Source of the DNA: Bifidobacterium breve
GTDB taxonomy: Bacteria > Actinomycetota > Acidimicrobiia > Acidimicrobiales > Ilumatobacteraceae
Direction: 5' to 3'
NCBI GenBank assembly: GCA_945862045.1
Contig: CAMAWR010000008.1
Location: 1 to 64,000 of the forward strand
DNA: 64,000 nt
The notes under the pieces were generated by a model. The model was not told the origin of the DNA, did not search any database, and saw nothing but the letters and a program-made list of their open reading frames with translations. Below, piece by piece: positions 43,542 through 53,042 of the stretch (positions within the stretch are counted from its first letter, which is position 1; each line of letters opens with the position of its first letter). Both the position numbers and the translations under genes were made by a program.

Positions 43542-44306
43542 ATGAACCCGGGCATTACTCGCTTGCGCCGGCTCAATATCTATGCGGGCGTGTTGCATCT
43601 GGTGTCGTTCCTCACCATCCTGTTGTTGTCCAACGATGTGTCGCTGCCCGTGCGGGCCACGTATCTTTCCGAGGCACCGGGCACCGGCAATTTCGCTGCC
43701 CCAGTGGAGTTGTTCAGTCTGAACATCTCATGGACGGTGGCTGCGTTCATGGCGCTCTCGGCGTTCTTCCACTTTCTCGTCGCATCACCAATTGGTTTCG
43801 CAAAATATGCCACGGGGCTCACCAAGCACATCAACGTGTACCGCTGGGTGGAGTATTCGTTGTCGTCATCGATCATGATCGTGCTCATCTTGCAGCTCAA
43901 CGGTGTTGCTGATTTCGTTGCCTTGCTGGCCGTGTTCGGGGTCAACGTGACGATGATTCTGTTCGGTTGGCTGCAAGAAAAATTCACCACACCAGGTGAC
44001 GGCCAGCTCCTGGCCTTTTGGTTCGGCTGCCTCGCGGGCATCGTGCCGTGGACCGCCATGGTCATCAACTTGTTCTCACCGAAAGGTGGGGCCAACACCG
44101 CTGTGCCAGGGTTCGTCTATGGCATCGTGGTGTCGCTGTTCATCTTTTTCAACTGTTTTGCCATCGTGCAGTGGTTGCAATATCGCGCCAAAGGGCGTTT
44201 CGCCGACTATCTGGTTGGCGAGCGCGCCTACATCGTCTTGAGCTTCGTGGCCAAGTCAGCCCTTGCCTGGCAGGTGTTCACGGGCGCGCTCATCCCGCCC
44301 GCCTGA
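43542..44306 (+). CDS. Heliorhodopsin
   Basis: A 254-residue, seven-helix membrane protein. The retinal-binding lysine is in FVAKSALAWQVF (Lys238, helix 7), and the counterion glutamate in HINVYRWVEYSLSSSI (Glu104, helix 3). Both motifs and the length are those of heliorhodopsins, which lie in the membrane with the opposite orientation to type 1 rhodopsins, with the N-terminus inside. The reference protein 48C12 has Glu107/Lys241, a matching offset of three. The role is unsettled in the family (light-sensing or regulation of partner enzymes; most do not pump). No retinal synthesis gene is in the window. ATG 43542 is leaderless. Confidence 0.9.
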   Translation: MNPGITRLRRLNIYAGVLHLVSFLTILLLSNDVSLPVRATYLSEAPGTGNFAAPVELFSLNISWTVAAFMALSAFFHFLVASPIGFAKYATGLTKHINVYRWVEYSLSSSIMIVLILQLNGVADFVALLAVFGVNVTMILFGWLQEKFTTPGDGQLLAFWFGCLAGIVPWTAMVINLFSPKGGANTAVPGFVYGIVVSLFIFFNCFAIVQWLQYRAKGRFADYLVGERAYIVLSFVAKSALAWQVFTGALIPPA

Positions 44307-44310
44307 TCCT

Positions 44311-45975
44311 CTAACTCAACTTTGGTGCTTCAGTAATTCCAGCTTGCTGAAGTTCGTCAGCGATACGTGATCGAAGCTCGTGTTTTCTCACCTTGGTTCC
44401 CGACATCGGGTATTCGTCAACAAAACGTACATACCGCGGAATCTTGAAGGTCGAAATTTTGCCTCGACAGTAGCCAATCAACTCTGTCTCGGTAAGTGAC
44501 GACTCAAGTCGCTTTACAACATACGCACAAGGAACCTCTGAGTAACGCGCATCTGGTGCTGCCACAACCTGGGCGGTGAGCACATCCTGATGCGACTGAA
44601 GGAAGTCCTCAATTTCAGCTGCAGCAACGTTCTCACCACCAACTTTCATCATGTCTTTCAGACGAGCAACGAATTTCAAACGTCCGTGGTCATCAATCGT
44701 CCCGAGGTCCCCGGAGTGAAACCACCCATCGGAGTCAACTGCTGTGCGAGTTACCTCAGGGTTGTTGTAATAGCCCGAAAACAGGCTGTACCCACGGTAT
44801 TGAATCTCTCCCGTCTCACCGACTGGCAGCTGTTGGCCCGTCTCGGGATTGACGATTTTCAGTTCTAGGCCGTCAAGCGGAACGCCAGTCCGCTCACAAC
44901 GGACTTCGTCAGAGTCGTAGATATCACCGTAGGTGAAGAATCCACAGCATTCGGTGGCGCCGTAGCACGACACCAACTTTGCTTGTGGAACTTGATTCTG
45001 CATTTCCAGCATTCGCCCAGGTGCGCCTACTGCAATCATGACCATTCGAAGTTTTTTCCAGGTTCTCGGATCACAATCAGGCGCCCGCAAAATATCCATC
45101 CAGATGAGGTCAAAGGCAGGAAGTGCGACCGACACGCCTTCCGTATCCAGCTGTTGTATCGCCCGAGCAATGTTGAATTCTCCGATATGAACATGCTTTG
45201 CACCATATGTCAACGAGCACAACAAAAAATTTGTCCCTCCAATGTGGTACATCGGTAACGGAGACCAAACCACATCTTCTGTTTGCAGATGCTGTCGCGG
45301 GCCTCCCACCATGGAAGCCGCACGCGACAAAGCCTCGTGTGAAAGCATCGCCCCTTTCGGGTTGGATGTGGTCCCTGACGTGTACATGATGATCGCGATA
45401 TCTCGAACAGCTACTTGACTGCTACGGGTATCAACTTCAAGTTGTGCAACGCCATCTGCGCCCCGCCAAAAGACATCTTCTGAGATACACGAATCGCCGG
45501 AATCCGCCCCAAAGACGACGATGTAGCGAAGTTTGGCAGCGGCTACCAATTTCAGATTTGGCTCTGTCGCTGTGTTCAGTTCAGGAAGCACATCGTGGAT
45601 GAGTGCCAAGAAATCAGTAGATCCGCGTAGACCACCCGAAACGAGCAACACACTCATATCGCTTTCACTTATTACGTGCGATAGCTCCCGCCCCTTGAAC
45701 CGCGCATTAATGGGCACAGCGACCGCACCAATTCGCGTAATTGCGATTTCAGCTGCAAAGTAATCGGCATCTTGCGTCAGCAGGATTCCTACTTTGTCGC
45801 GTGGCTCCACTTTTAGGGCCAGCAGAGCTCGCGACCATTCATTGACACGTACGTCAAATTGCCGAAATGACCAGCGATGTCCTGGGGTCACCAGTGCCTC
45901 GCCATCCCATCGATTGGCGGCCGATGCAAGCAAATCTCCCAAGGTGGTTGCACTAACAAAATCTGAGATTGTCAC
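44311..45975 (-). CDS. AMP-forming acyl-CoA synthetase (ANL superfamily)
   Basis: A 554-residue adenylate-forming ligase. The ATP-binding P-loop IIMYTSGTTSNPKGAML, the adenine motif SCYGATECCG, the GWFHSGDLGTIDDHG hinge region and the C-terminal KVRKHELRSR lysine region are present. It activates a carboxylic acid as CoA thioester; the substrate is unknown. The GTGA overlap with the upstream LLM gene supports GTG 45975. It is the last gene of a lower-GC three-gene operon. Confidence 0.9.
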   Translation of the reverse strand: MTISDFVSATTLGDLLASAANRWDGEALVTPGHRWSFRQFDVRVNEWSRALLALKVEPRDKVGILLTQDADYFAAEIAITRIGAVAVPINARFKGRELSHVISESDMSVLLVSGGLRGSTDFLALIHDVLPELNTATEPNLKLVAAAKLRYIVVFGADSGDSCISEDVFWRGADGVAQLEVDTRSSQVAVRDIAIIMYTSGTTSNPKGAMLSHEALSRAASMVGGPRQHLQTEDVVWSPLPMYHIGGTNFLLCSLTYGAKHVHIGEFNIARAIQQLDTEGVSVALPAFDLIWMDILRAPDCDPRTWKKLRMVMIAVGAPGRMLEMQNQVPQAKLVSCYGATECCGFFTYGDIYDSDEVRCERTGVPLDGLELKIVNPETGQQLPVGETGEIQYRGYSLFSGYYNNPEVTRTAVDSDGWFHSGDLGTIDDHGRLKFVARLKDMMKVGGENVAAAEIEDFLQSHQDVLTAQVVAAPDARYSEVPCAYVVKRLESSLTETELIGYCRGKISTFKIPRYVRFVDEYPMSGTKVRKHELRSRIADELQQAGITEAPKLS

Positions 45976-46862
45976 CAGAGCCCCTCCGAAATGAGATGGT
46001 CGCGCCAAACTGAAAAAGCCGCTAGATGATCATCGACGGTGACACAGCCAGATGATTCGACATTTTTTGTCGCCATGGTACGTATTGCGAGATCAGTGCC
46101 TCCGACTTGCTGCCATTTGACAACCCAAGTCGACCACAGCTCGCGCGATTTCGAGTAATCAAAGATCGCCTCGCTCTGTACCGCGCCAACTGCCCGAGCG
46201 TGCGCAGACGATAAATACTGGAGTTGCGCAGCAAGTGCAAGAATATCTTCATTGAGATGGCCGAATATATGCCCAGCGTCCAAATTAACACTTCGTTTGA
46301 TTGCGGCCGCCGTATAACCACCGAACCAAATCGGAATCGCCGTATTCGGACGTGGTGAGATGCCGGCACGGTCAATGGTGTGGAATTCCCCGCGAAAAGC
46401 CACAAGCTCTTCGGACCAGAGCCGACGCATTACCTTTACTTGCTCTTCGATTATTTTTCCGCGATTTTGAAAATCAGCATTCAAGGCTTCGTACTCCACC
46501 CAGTTCCATCCAACACCAATACCCAGTCGCAGTCGCCCCTCGGACAAGTTCTGCAGTTCGCAGACCTGCTTGGCGAGCAACGCCGTTTGGCGTTGCGGCG
46601 CCACGATAACTGCTGGGAAGAGATGAATTCTTCTCGTCATCGCAGCCACCCAGGAGAAAAATACGAGTGGCTCGTGGAAGTCGTCGTACTGGTCATACGG
46701 GCCGGTAAGCAGTGGCGTCCGACCCTCATGTGTTGCCCCGAGAATGTGGTCGTAGGCAACGATGTGGTGGAAATTCAGCGCTTCAACACCTTGAATGAAG
46801 TCCCGCAATGCACCAACATCCGTGCCGATCGATGTCGTCGGGAATACGACGCCATGCCTCAT
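45972..46862 (-). CDS. LLM-class (F420-type) oxidoreductase
   Basis: A 296-residue luciferase-like TIM-barrel monooxygenase/oxidoreductase. The N-terminal strand (MRHGVVFPTTSIG), the YDHILGA motif and the GRLRLGIGVGWNWVEYEAL flavin/F420-binding region are typical of the actinobacterial F420-dependent group. FMN use is also possible. It likely works on the substrate handled by the neighbouring ligase. ATGA overlap with the MFS gene. Confidence 0.87.
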   Translation of the reverse strand: MRHGVVFPTTSIGTDVGALRDFIQGVEALNFHHIVAYDHILGATHEGRTPLLTGPYDQYDDFHEPLVFFSWVAAMTRRIHLFPAVIVAPQRQTALLAKQVCELQNLSEGRLRLGIGVGWNWVEYEALNADFQNRGKIIEEQVKVMRRLWSEELVAFRGEFHTIDRAGISPRPNTAIPIWFGGYTAAAIKRSVNLDAGHIFGHLNEDILALAAQLQYLSSAHARAVGAVQSEAIFDYSKSRELWSTWVVKWQQVGGTDLAIRTMATKNVESSGCVTVDDHLAAFSVWRDHLISEGLW

Positions 46863-48094
46863 CGAACCTCCTCATTGCTTTCGAGAGCGATGAGGTCACA
46901 CCAGTAAGCAAGGAACATAGCAACGATGGAACCAAGAATCATGAGCCATCGCGCACCATAGACGTCGACCAGCGGGGCAAAAATGAGTGTTCCAACTGGA
47001 ACCACTCCTCCGAAACTCATGAACCAAATTGCCAGAACTCGTCCCCGCTCCTCAACTTCCAGATAAGTCTGCAATACGGCCGTCATTGCAGTCGTTGCAA
47101 GAAAATACCCGAAGCCCACCACAAAAAAACCGCTAAACGCCATAGGAACACCTGATCCGAAGCCGAGGACCGAAAGACCAACAGCTGTGACGCCAAGACC
47201 AATTTGCAGAGCCCGCCGCATGTCACTTTTTCCCAAAAAAGACCCGATTGCTAAACCACCCAAACCCGCACCCGTTGCCCATACGGCGTACAGCCACTTG
47301 TAAATAGCCGTCGAGCCTTCAATCGCAAAAATTCGCGAGGTGACCGCCGGTAGTAAACCGATGTACGTGAGACAAATCGCAGAAAATACAACGATTGTTT
47401 GGAATAAGCGGGTTATCGGTCGTCGGCTGCGGATGATGGTAATGGCCGACACAAAGTTAAGCCAAGGTCGCACAATCGAAACCTGCATGACGGGCAACTC
47501 CACTACCAACACCGCCCAGATAACGAAACAATAGGTAACCGCATTTCCAAGGAAAAAATGCCAAGCCTCGGGGCCCAATGGTGTTGCAATGGCGACGATT
47601 AATGGCCCAACGATTCGGGATGCATTGATAACGACCCCATTCAGCGCCGATGCACCTGCGACATTATTTGCAGCGACAAGTGTCGGCAACATTGCAGTCC
47701 ATGCTGGCCGATCCATTGCATTTCCGATACCGACCCCAAGTTGTGCAAAAAATATCAACCACAACGGCGCCTCAACGCCGGCCCCCCACGCGAGGAAGCA
47801 TGAAAATACCAGCATCACAAGCTGGGTGGTTGCAATCCAGGTCTTGCGCGAGTATCTGTCGACAAACGCGGCTGCTGGAACCGAGAAAAACAAATACGGT
47901 CCGAGTTGTGCAAACGCAAAAATTGCAACCGCGGTCGCACTCTTTGTTCGATCATAAATATAAATCGGCAGGACAACATTTTGTATCCACGTTCCGAGCC
48001 CCGACCCGAAAGCAGCAAAAAACATCAGGCGAAAGCGGGGAACCCGCAGGGCATCGCGAATGCTCCCACCACGGTGTGGGTTCGAAGCAGACAT
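46859..48094 (-). CDS. MFS transporter (EntS/MFS_3 type)
   Basis: A 411-residue protein with about 12 membrane helices. The N-terminal ALRVPRFRLMFFAAFGSGLGTWI and the loop VDRYSRKTWIATTQL (motif A variant) resemble the EntS-like exporter branch of the major facilitator superfamily. The cargo is unknown; its operon partners suggest a small organic acid or metabolite. ATG 48094 was chosen over ATG 48193, as the sequence between does not look like a transporter N-terminus. A TATCTT hexamer on the minus strand near 48182 is a weak promoter candidate. Confidence 0.82.
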   Translation of the reverse strand: MSASNPHRGGSIRDALRVPRFRLMFFAAFGSGLGTWIQNVVLPIYIYDRTKSATAVAIFAFAQLGPYLFFSVPAAAFVDRYSRKTWIATTQLVMLVFSCFLAWGAGVEAPLWLIFFAQLGVGIGNAMDRPAWTAMLPTLVAANNVAGASALNGVVINASRIVGPLIVAIATPLGPEAWHFFLGNAVTYCFVIWAVLVVELPVMQVSIVRPWLNFVSAITIIRSRRPITRLFQTIVVFSAICLTYIGLLPAVTSRIFAIEGSTAIYKWLYAVWATGAGLGGLAIGSFLGKSDMRRALQIGLGVTAVGLSVLGFGSGVPMAFSGFFVVGFGYFLATTAMTAVLQTYLEVEERGRVLAIWFMSFGGVVPVGTLIFAPLVDVYGARWLMILGSIVAMFLAYWCDLIALESNEEVR

Positions 48095-48208
48095 AAAGTC
48101 AGGGCTTGGCTTTGAATCGAAAGCCTGCAGTGATGACGATAATCCCGAGAAGGACCAACAAAAAGCCACTTCGCATAGTGAAAGATACCCCAAAAATCAA
48201 TTCGCCGC

Positions 48209-50617
48209 TTACGAACGTAATGTGCAGCCGAGTTTGACGCCCGCTGCGATGCACGCAGCACGTGTGGATGCCACTTCAGTTTCGGTGAGCGTGCGATCCG
48301 ACGCCCGCAAGCGCACGGCAAAAGCCAGACTGCGCGAATCGTCACCCGTCGCTTTGCGAAACACGTCAAACAGGCTTACTTCTTCACCCAAAGCACCAAT
48401 GGCTTGCCGTAGCGCGCGTTGGAGTGCGCCAGCAGTTACCCGGGTGGGTGCAGCAAAGGCCAAATCGAAGTCACTCGACGGAAACCGACTGACGGGTTTG
48501 GCAACCGGCACCTTGGGTGTTTCACCCAGCAACACCGACGCATTGACTTCGAGGCATGCCACGCGGTCTTCGATGCCGTGGGCCGCCAGCACCAGACGAT
48601 CGAGTTCACCTACATATCCGACCACCTGTTTGCCGCGCGCCAAGGTGGCACTACGGGTGGCGTGGTAGCCAGCGGGCACTCGGGCTTGGTCAACTTGGGC
48701 ACCAACACCGAAGACTGCGGTGATCTCTGACCACCAATTGATGGCCGTGGCGGCATCAGCACCCACCATCATGATGCACAGCTGCTCGTGTTCGTCGGGT
48801 AAGTCGCGCGGTGCGTTTGTGTCGACGCCGTCGCGCGCGGGGTATACATGGCCCAGTTCGAACAGCAAGATGTGGGCGGCGCGATGCGCCACATTGAACG
48901 ACACGGCCCGCAACATGCCCGGTCGCAGCGAGTGGCGCAGCACGCTTTCTTCGGCCACGAGTGGGTTCTCCAAGGTCAAAACGCGGCCACCAACGCCGAC
49001 ACCTGCGCGTTCATGATCGCCTGGCGCCAAAAACGGGTTCGGCATCGCCTCACTTGCGCCAAACGACAGCACCACATCACGCAGTGCGCGGCGACGCTGT
49101 TGCAGCAGCGAAAGACCACCAGGTTGCGTCGACTGCGACACCTGCTTGCCGAGCAGGTCATAACCAACATGACGCGCCACTTCTTCGACCAGATCGATTT
49201 CGTCGGTGCAGTCGGGGCGCCATGACGGCACTTTCACGCTCAGCCCCGCACCATCCGCAACGAGCAAGCGTTTTTTTACGGCAATTTTCTTCGGCGCACA
49301 CTCGAAACCGATACGGGTGAGCAACGCCGACACTTGGCGCACGTTGAGTGCCGTGCCCAACACACGGTTCACTTGTGCGACGCGCAACGAAATGGTCGCG
49401 GGCTTGGGCAGGTACTTGGTCTTGGGGTCACTGGCCCCGGCGTGCACCACCAGCTTGGGGCACGACTCGCGCAAAATGGCGGCGAATCGCGCCACCGAGT
49501 GCGCTACCCCGTGCGGGTCGACGCCGCGTTCGAAACGTGCCGAGGCCTCAGTGCGCAGCGCTAAGCGCTGACTGGTGAGGCGAATGCCGTCGGGGGCAAA
49601 CCAAGCCGTCTCGAGTGCAATCTCGGTGCTGGCGCTGCTGATTTCGGTGTCTTGACCACCCATGACCCCGGCCATGCCGATGGCCCGATCGTTGCCGTCG
49701 CAAATCAGTAGATCGGCAGTGTCAAGGGCGCGATCCACACCATCGAGGGTGACGAGGCGCTCCCCCGCCTTGGCGAGGCGAATGCGAAAACCCGAGGCGA
49801 CTTTGGTGGCGTCGTAGGCATGGTTCGGCTGGTTGGTTTCGAGCATCACCAAATTGGATGCATCCACCACGTTGTTGATCGGCCGCATGCCGGCAGCGAT
49901 GATGCGCCGCGCCAAGTAATCGGGTGAGTCACCGACGACGATGCCGCTCATCACCGTGACGTTGAAGCGTGCGCACGCCCGCTCGTCGACGATCTTCACC
50001 GGCACCTTGCGCGCACCGCCTGGTTTGGCGCCGTCACCCTTGGGGGGTGCAAACTTGACCCCGAAATGTGCCGCCACATCGCGGGCCACACCCAAATGCC
50101 CCGTGCCGTCCGGGCGGTTGCGGGTGACATCCAGATCGAACACGATGTCTCGTTGCATACCGAGTGCCTCGAACACGTTGCGACCCAACTTGGCATTCGC
50201 TGGCAGAATCAAAATGCCCGAGGCATCAGAGGCCACACCCAATTCGGCCCCCGAGCACAACATGCCTTCCGAGTCGATACCCAGAATGCCGCGCTTCAGA
50301 ATGTCGCGACCATCGGGCATCTTGGTGCCCAGTGTGGCGAGCGGCACCAAGTCGCCAGCGTGCATGTTGAACGCCCCGCACCACACATGGCGCTCGACAC
50401 CGTCGCCGGCATCCACCCACACTCGATGCACCTTGGCGGCATCGGCATGCCGTTCGGTGCGCAACACCCTGGCCACCACCACACCGTCGACGGGTGTGCC
50501 CACCATCTCGGTTGCTTCCACCGACAACCCGAGCGACGTGATGGCCGCAGCCAGGTCGTCGTCACTAAAGCGGCGCAGGTCGGCGAATTCTTCCAGCCAC
50601 GAGCGAACGATGCGCAT
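48209..50617 (-). CDS. pheT: Phenylalanyl-tRNA synthetase beta subunit
   Basis: An 802-residue subunit. Domains in order: an N-terminal EMAP/tRNA-binding-like domain (about 40-150; VVVARVLRTERHADAAKVHRVWVDAGDG), B3/B4 editing domains, B5, a catalytic-like core, and the C-terminal ferredoxin-fold anticodon-binding domain (SRFPSSDFDLAFAAPTRV). With PheS it makes the alpha2-beta2 enzyme that charges tRNA-Phe. It overlaps the pheS stop by TAATG. Confidence 0.96.
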   Translation of the reverse strand: MRIVRSWLEEFADLRRFSDDDLAAAITSLGLSVEATEMVGTPVDGVVVARVLRTERHADAAKVHRVWVDAGDGVERHVWCGAFNMHAGDLVPLATLGTKMPDGRDILKRGILGIDSEGMLCSGAELGVASDASGILILPANAKLGRNVFEALGMQRDIVFDLDVTRNRPDGTGHLGVARDVAAHFGVKFAPPKGDGAKPGGARKVPVKIVDERACARFNVTVMSGIVVGDSPDYLARRIIAAGMRPINNVVDASNLVMLETNQPNHAYDATKVASGFRIRLAKAGERLVTLDGVDRALDTADLLICDGNDRAIGMAGVMGGQDTEISSASTEIALETAWFAPDGIRLTSQRLALRTEASARFERGVDPHGVAHSVARFAAILRESCPKLVVHAGASDPKTKYLPKPATISLRVAQVNRVLGTALNVRQVSALLTRIGFECAPKKIAVKKRLLVADGAGLSVKVPSWRPDCTDEIDLVEEVARHVGYDLLGKQVSQSTQPGGLSLLQQRRRALRDVVLSFGASEAMPNPFLAPGDHERAGVGVGGRVLTLENPLVAEESVLRHSLRPGMLRAVSFNVAHRAAHILLFELGHVYPARDGVDTNAPRDLPDEHEQLCIMMVGADAATAINWWSEITAVFGVGAQVDQARVPAGYHATRSATLARGKQVVGYVGELDRLVLAAHGIEDRVACLEVNASVLLGETPKVPVAKPVSRFPSSDFDLAFAAPTRVTAGALQRALRQAIGALGEEVSLFDVFRKATGDDSRSLAFAVRLRASDRTLTETEVASTRAACIAAGVKLGCTLRS

Positions 50618-51636
50618 TAGAACTGTCTCATAAAGCGCAGGTCATTGGCGTACATATCGCGAAGGTCGGCAACCTCATGACGCTCTTTGGCCATGCGATC
50701 GATGCCAAAACCAAAGGCAAAGCCCGTGTACACCTCGGGGTCGATACCGCCGGCTTGCAGCACGTTGGGGTGCACCATGCCGCAGCCCCCGAGTTCGACC
50801 CATTTGCCGTTGGCACTGCGCACGTCGAACTCGGCACTTGGTTCGGTGAACGGAAAATAACTTGGCCGCAGACGACTGGTGAAGTCGCTGCCAAAAAACG
50901 CCTTGGTGAATGCTTCGATCGTGCCAGCGAGATGCGCGAACGTGATGCCTTTGTCGACGACCAGGCCTTCGATTTGGTGAAACACCGGCATGTGTGTGGC
51001 GTCGGGCGTGTCGCGACGAAATACGCGGCCGGGCATCACCGCATAGATCGGCAGGTCCCACTCTTGCATCACACGAATCTGCACCGGCGAGGTGTGGGTG
51101 CGCAACAAGGTCGACCCGGGCACGCCAAATTTCACGAACAAGGTGTCGAAGTTGCTGCGCGCCGGATGATTCGGGGGCATGTTCAGTGCGGTGAAATTGT
51201 TGAAGTCAGTTTCCACTTCGGGGCCCTCCGCAACTTTGAACCCCATACCGACGAACACATCCTCGAGTCGCTCCCACGCTTGGGTCACGATGTGCGCATG
51301 CCCACGTGAGCGACGCACCAAGTGCTCGGTGAGATCCATCGCCTCGTTGGCTGCAGCCTGCCCTGCTGCTGCTCGCTCGAGTTCAACGAGGCGGCCGGCC
51401 ACCAACGTGTCGAGGGCCTGCAGCGCCTCGTTGACCGCCCGCCCGGCCACCTTGCGGGCTTCGACATCGGTCATGGCGCCCAGTGACGCCTTGATGGCCA
51501 CAAGGGAACTTTGCTTGCCCGAGTGCTCGTTGGCGATACGACGCAATGCATCAGCGTCACTCGCTTTTGCCAAGGCTGCAGTTGCGGCTGCGAGCGCCTG
51601 ACCTATTTGGGGTTCCAACCCGCCGGTGATGGCCAC
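50617..51636 (-). CDS. pheS: Phenylalanyl-tRNA synthetase alpha subunit
   Basis: A 339-residue class II catalytic subunit. Coiled-coil N-terminus (about 1-90), motif 2 region TSPVQIRVMQEWDLPIYAVMPGRVFRRD and motif 3 GIDRMAKERHEV are visible. No upstream attenuator-type Phe leader is evident. GTG 51636 has a TACCCT -10 6 bases before it. Confidence 0.95.
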   Translation of the reverse strand: MAITGGLEPQIGQALAAATAALAKASDADALRRIANEHSGKQSSLVAIKASLGAMTDVEARKVAGRAVNEALQALDTLVAGRLVELERAAAGQAAANEAMDLTEHLVRRSRGHAHIVTQAWERLEDVFVGMGFKVAEGPEVETDFNNFTALNMPPNHPARSNFDTLFVKFGVPGSTLLRTHTSPVQIRVMQEWDLPIYAVMPGRVFRRDTPDATHMPVFHQIEGLVVDKGITFAHLAGTIEAFTKAFFGSDFTSRLRPSYFPFTEPSAEFDVRSANGKWVELGGCGMVHPNVLQAGGIDPEVYTGFAFGFGIDRMAKERHEVADLRDMYANDLRFMRQF

Positions 51637-51642
51637 ATACTC

Positions 51643-51648
51643 AGGGTA
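51643..51648 (-). promoter_or_regulatory. -10 TACCCT, leaderless promoter of pheST
   Basis: Minus-strand hexamer ending 6 bases before GTG 51636. Confidence 0.5.
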
Positions 51649-51707
51649 GTTGTTGGCAGTTTTTAGCCAGTGCCGGAGTCACCTCTCCAACGGGTCACCG
51701 AGCGGAA

Positions 51708-51760
51708 TTGTGTCATTCGACACAGTGTGCTACTTTAATTTGCAACATCCTTAAAGGGGG
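51708..51760 (+). promoter_or_regulatory. Promoter, operator-like repeat and SD of the ABC/Mo-hydroxylase operon
   Basis: A -35 TTGTGT (51708-51713), 17-base spacer and -10 TACTTT (51731-51736) form a good sigma-70-type promoter. The inverted repeat TGTGTC-N4-GACACA (51709-51724) overlaps the -35 and is a likely regulator site. SD AAAGGGGG (51753-51760) lies 5 bases before ATG 51766. Confidence 0.65.
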
Positions 51761-51765
51761 CAATC

Positions 51766-52965
51766 ATGAAAATATCCAGAATGTTTGCAGGGGTTGCTGT
51801 TGCAGCCCTTGCAACGATGACCGCTTGTAGTAACGGCAGCGACTCGTCATCCGAGGAACCTGCAACGCAAGAAACCACGGCACCCGCCATTGAAGAAGGT
51901 CCCGAAGTTGCGGCTGCACAGGCTGCGCTTGCTCGCGTCGAGGCTCTTTCTCAACCAGTATCGGAGCTGGACCTCGGGCCAGCACCCGCATCCATTCCAG
52001 AAAATAAAACAGTTTTCTACATCACATGTTCGGTACCAGTTTGTGCTGAGATCGGCTCCGGCGTTGCCGAAGCAGTAAAGGCATTGGAGTCAAAAGGCTG
52101 GACCATCAAAACAACCTCACATCAAGACACGCCAGACACCGTCGCAGCAGCCTTCGATGCAGCAATTGCGGCAAAGCCTGACGTAGTGATGACGAGCGGA
52201 AACCCACGTGAGTGGTTCAAGCCGCAACTAGACACTCTGGTCGAAATGGGTATCCCCGTCATTTCGTGGTCGATTCCAGAACCATTCGAACCAGGCAACG
52301 GTATTGCAGTAAATATTTTGACTGGTGATGACTATTTCTATTACGGAGTGATTATGGCCGACTATGCCTACGCCAAAAGTGCGAATAAGAACATCTTGTT
52401 CGTCGGCCTGCCGATTTTCCCTGTACTCGCTCTCGTACAAGAAGGCTTCAAAACCGAAATTGAAACAATTTGCCCAGAATGCACCGTCCAATTTTCTGAA
52501 ATTGGTCTTGCTGACCTTGGCACCAACCTTCCCGGTCAAATGGTGTCGGCTCTACAAGCAGATCCCACGCTTGACTTCATTGCCTACGCATTCGGCGGCA
52601 TGATGTTTGGTGTCCCTGAAGCCTTGGATGCGGCAGGGTTGGTCGATCAAGCTCAGGCCGTGTCGCAAGCTGGCTCGCCGATGAACTTCCAGTTCATCGC
52701 CGACGGCAAGCACCAAACTGGCGAGTTCGCCCTCGCTTCAGGACTCCTCGGCTGGCGTGCAGTGGACATCGCAATTACCCTCTTCAATGACGGTTCGATT
52801 TCAAAGTCGCCCGCTCTGGAAGGAATCTTTGGCAAAACAGATATTGCAATCGGCGGTTTGCCACGCCAGATTCTGACGAAAGCCACAGTCAAGAACCCGA
52901 CGTCACTTTGGTCGGGTGTTGATGGCTTCCAAGACATCTTCTTGAAGCGTTGGAAGCTCAAGTAA
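51766..52965 (+). CDS. ABC transporter substrate-binding lipoprotein (sugar/nucleoside type)
   Basis: A 399-residue lipoprotein: signal peptide with lipobox at about 18-21 (MTAC, Cys21), an acidic linker, then a periplasmic-binding-protein fold of the sugar-binding (Peripla_BP_4/RbsB-like) class. It would deliver a ligand to the permease/ATPase encoded next. The ligand is unknown; the downstream molybdenum hydroxylase hints at an N-heterocycle, purine or aldehyde. Lower GC than the core genes. A stem-loop separates it from the ATPase gene. Confidence 0.85.
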   Translation: MKISRMFAGVAVAALATMTACSNGSDSSSEEPATQETTAPAIEEGPEVAAAQAALARVEALSQPVSELDLGPAPASIPENKTVFYITCSVPVCAEIGSGVAEAVKALESKGWTIKTTSHQDTPDTVAAAFDAAIAAKPDVVMTSGNPREWFKPQLDTLVEMGIPVISWSIPEPFEPGNGIAVNILTGDDYFYYGVIMADYAYAKSANKNILFVGLPIFPVLALVQEGFKTEIETICPECTVQFSEIGLADLGTNLPGQMVSALQADPTLDFIAYAFGGMMFGVPEALDAAGLVDQAQAVSQAGSPMNFQFIADGKHQTGEFALASGLLGWRAVDIAITLFNDGSISKSPALEGIFGKTDIAIGGLPRQILTKATVKNPTSLWSGVDGFQDIFLKRWKLK

Positions 52966-52984
52966 TTGGCGTTATGCAATTGGA

Positions 52985-53024
52985 GGTTGCAGTTGCCGGG
53001 CTATTGGGCCTGGTAGCTGCAACC
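52985..53024 (+). other. Intercistronic stem-loop after the substrate-binding protein gene
   Basis: GGTTGCAG (52985-52992) and CTGCAACC (53017-53024) form an 8-bp stem around a 24-base loop. There is no clear T-run. This position is typical for processing/attenuation hairpins that keep binding-protein mRNA in excess over the ATPase and permease. Confidence 0.6.
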
Positions 53025-53042
53025 CTCTAGCAAGTTATTCTT

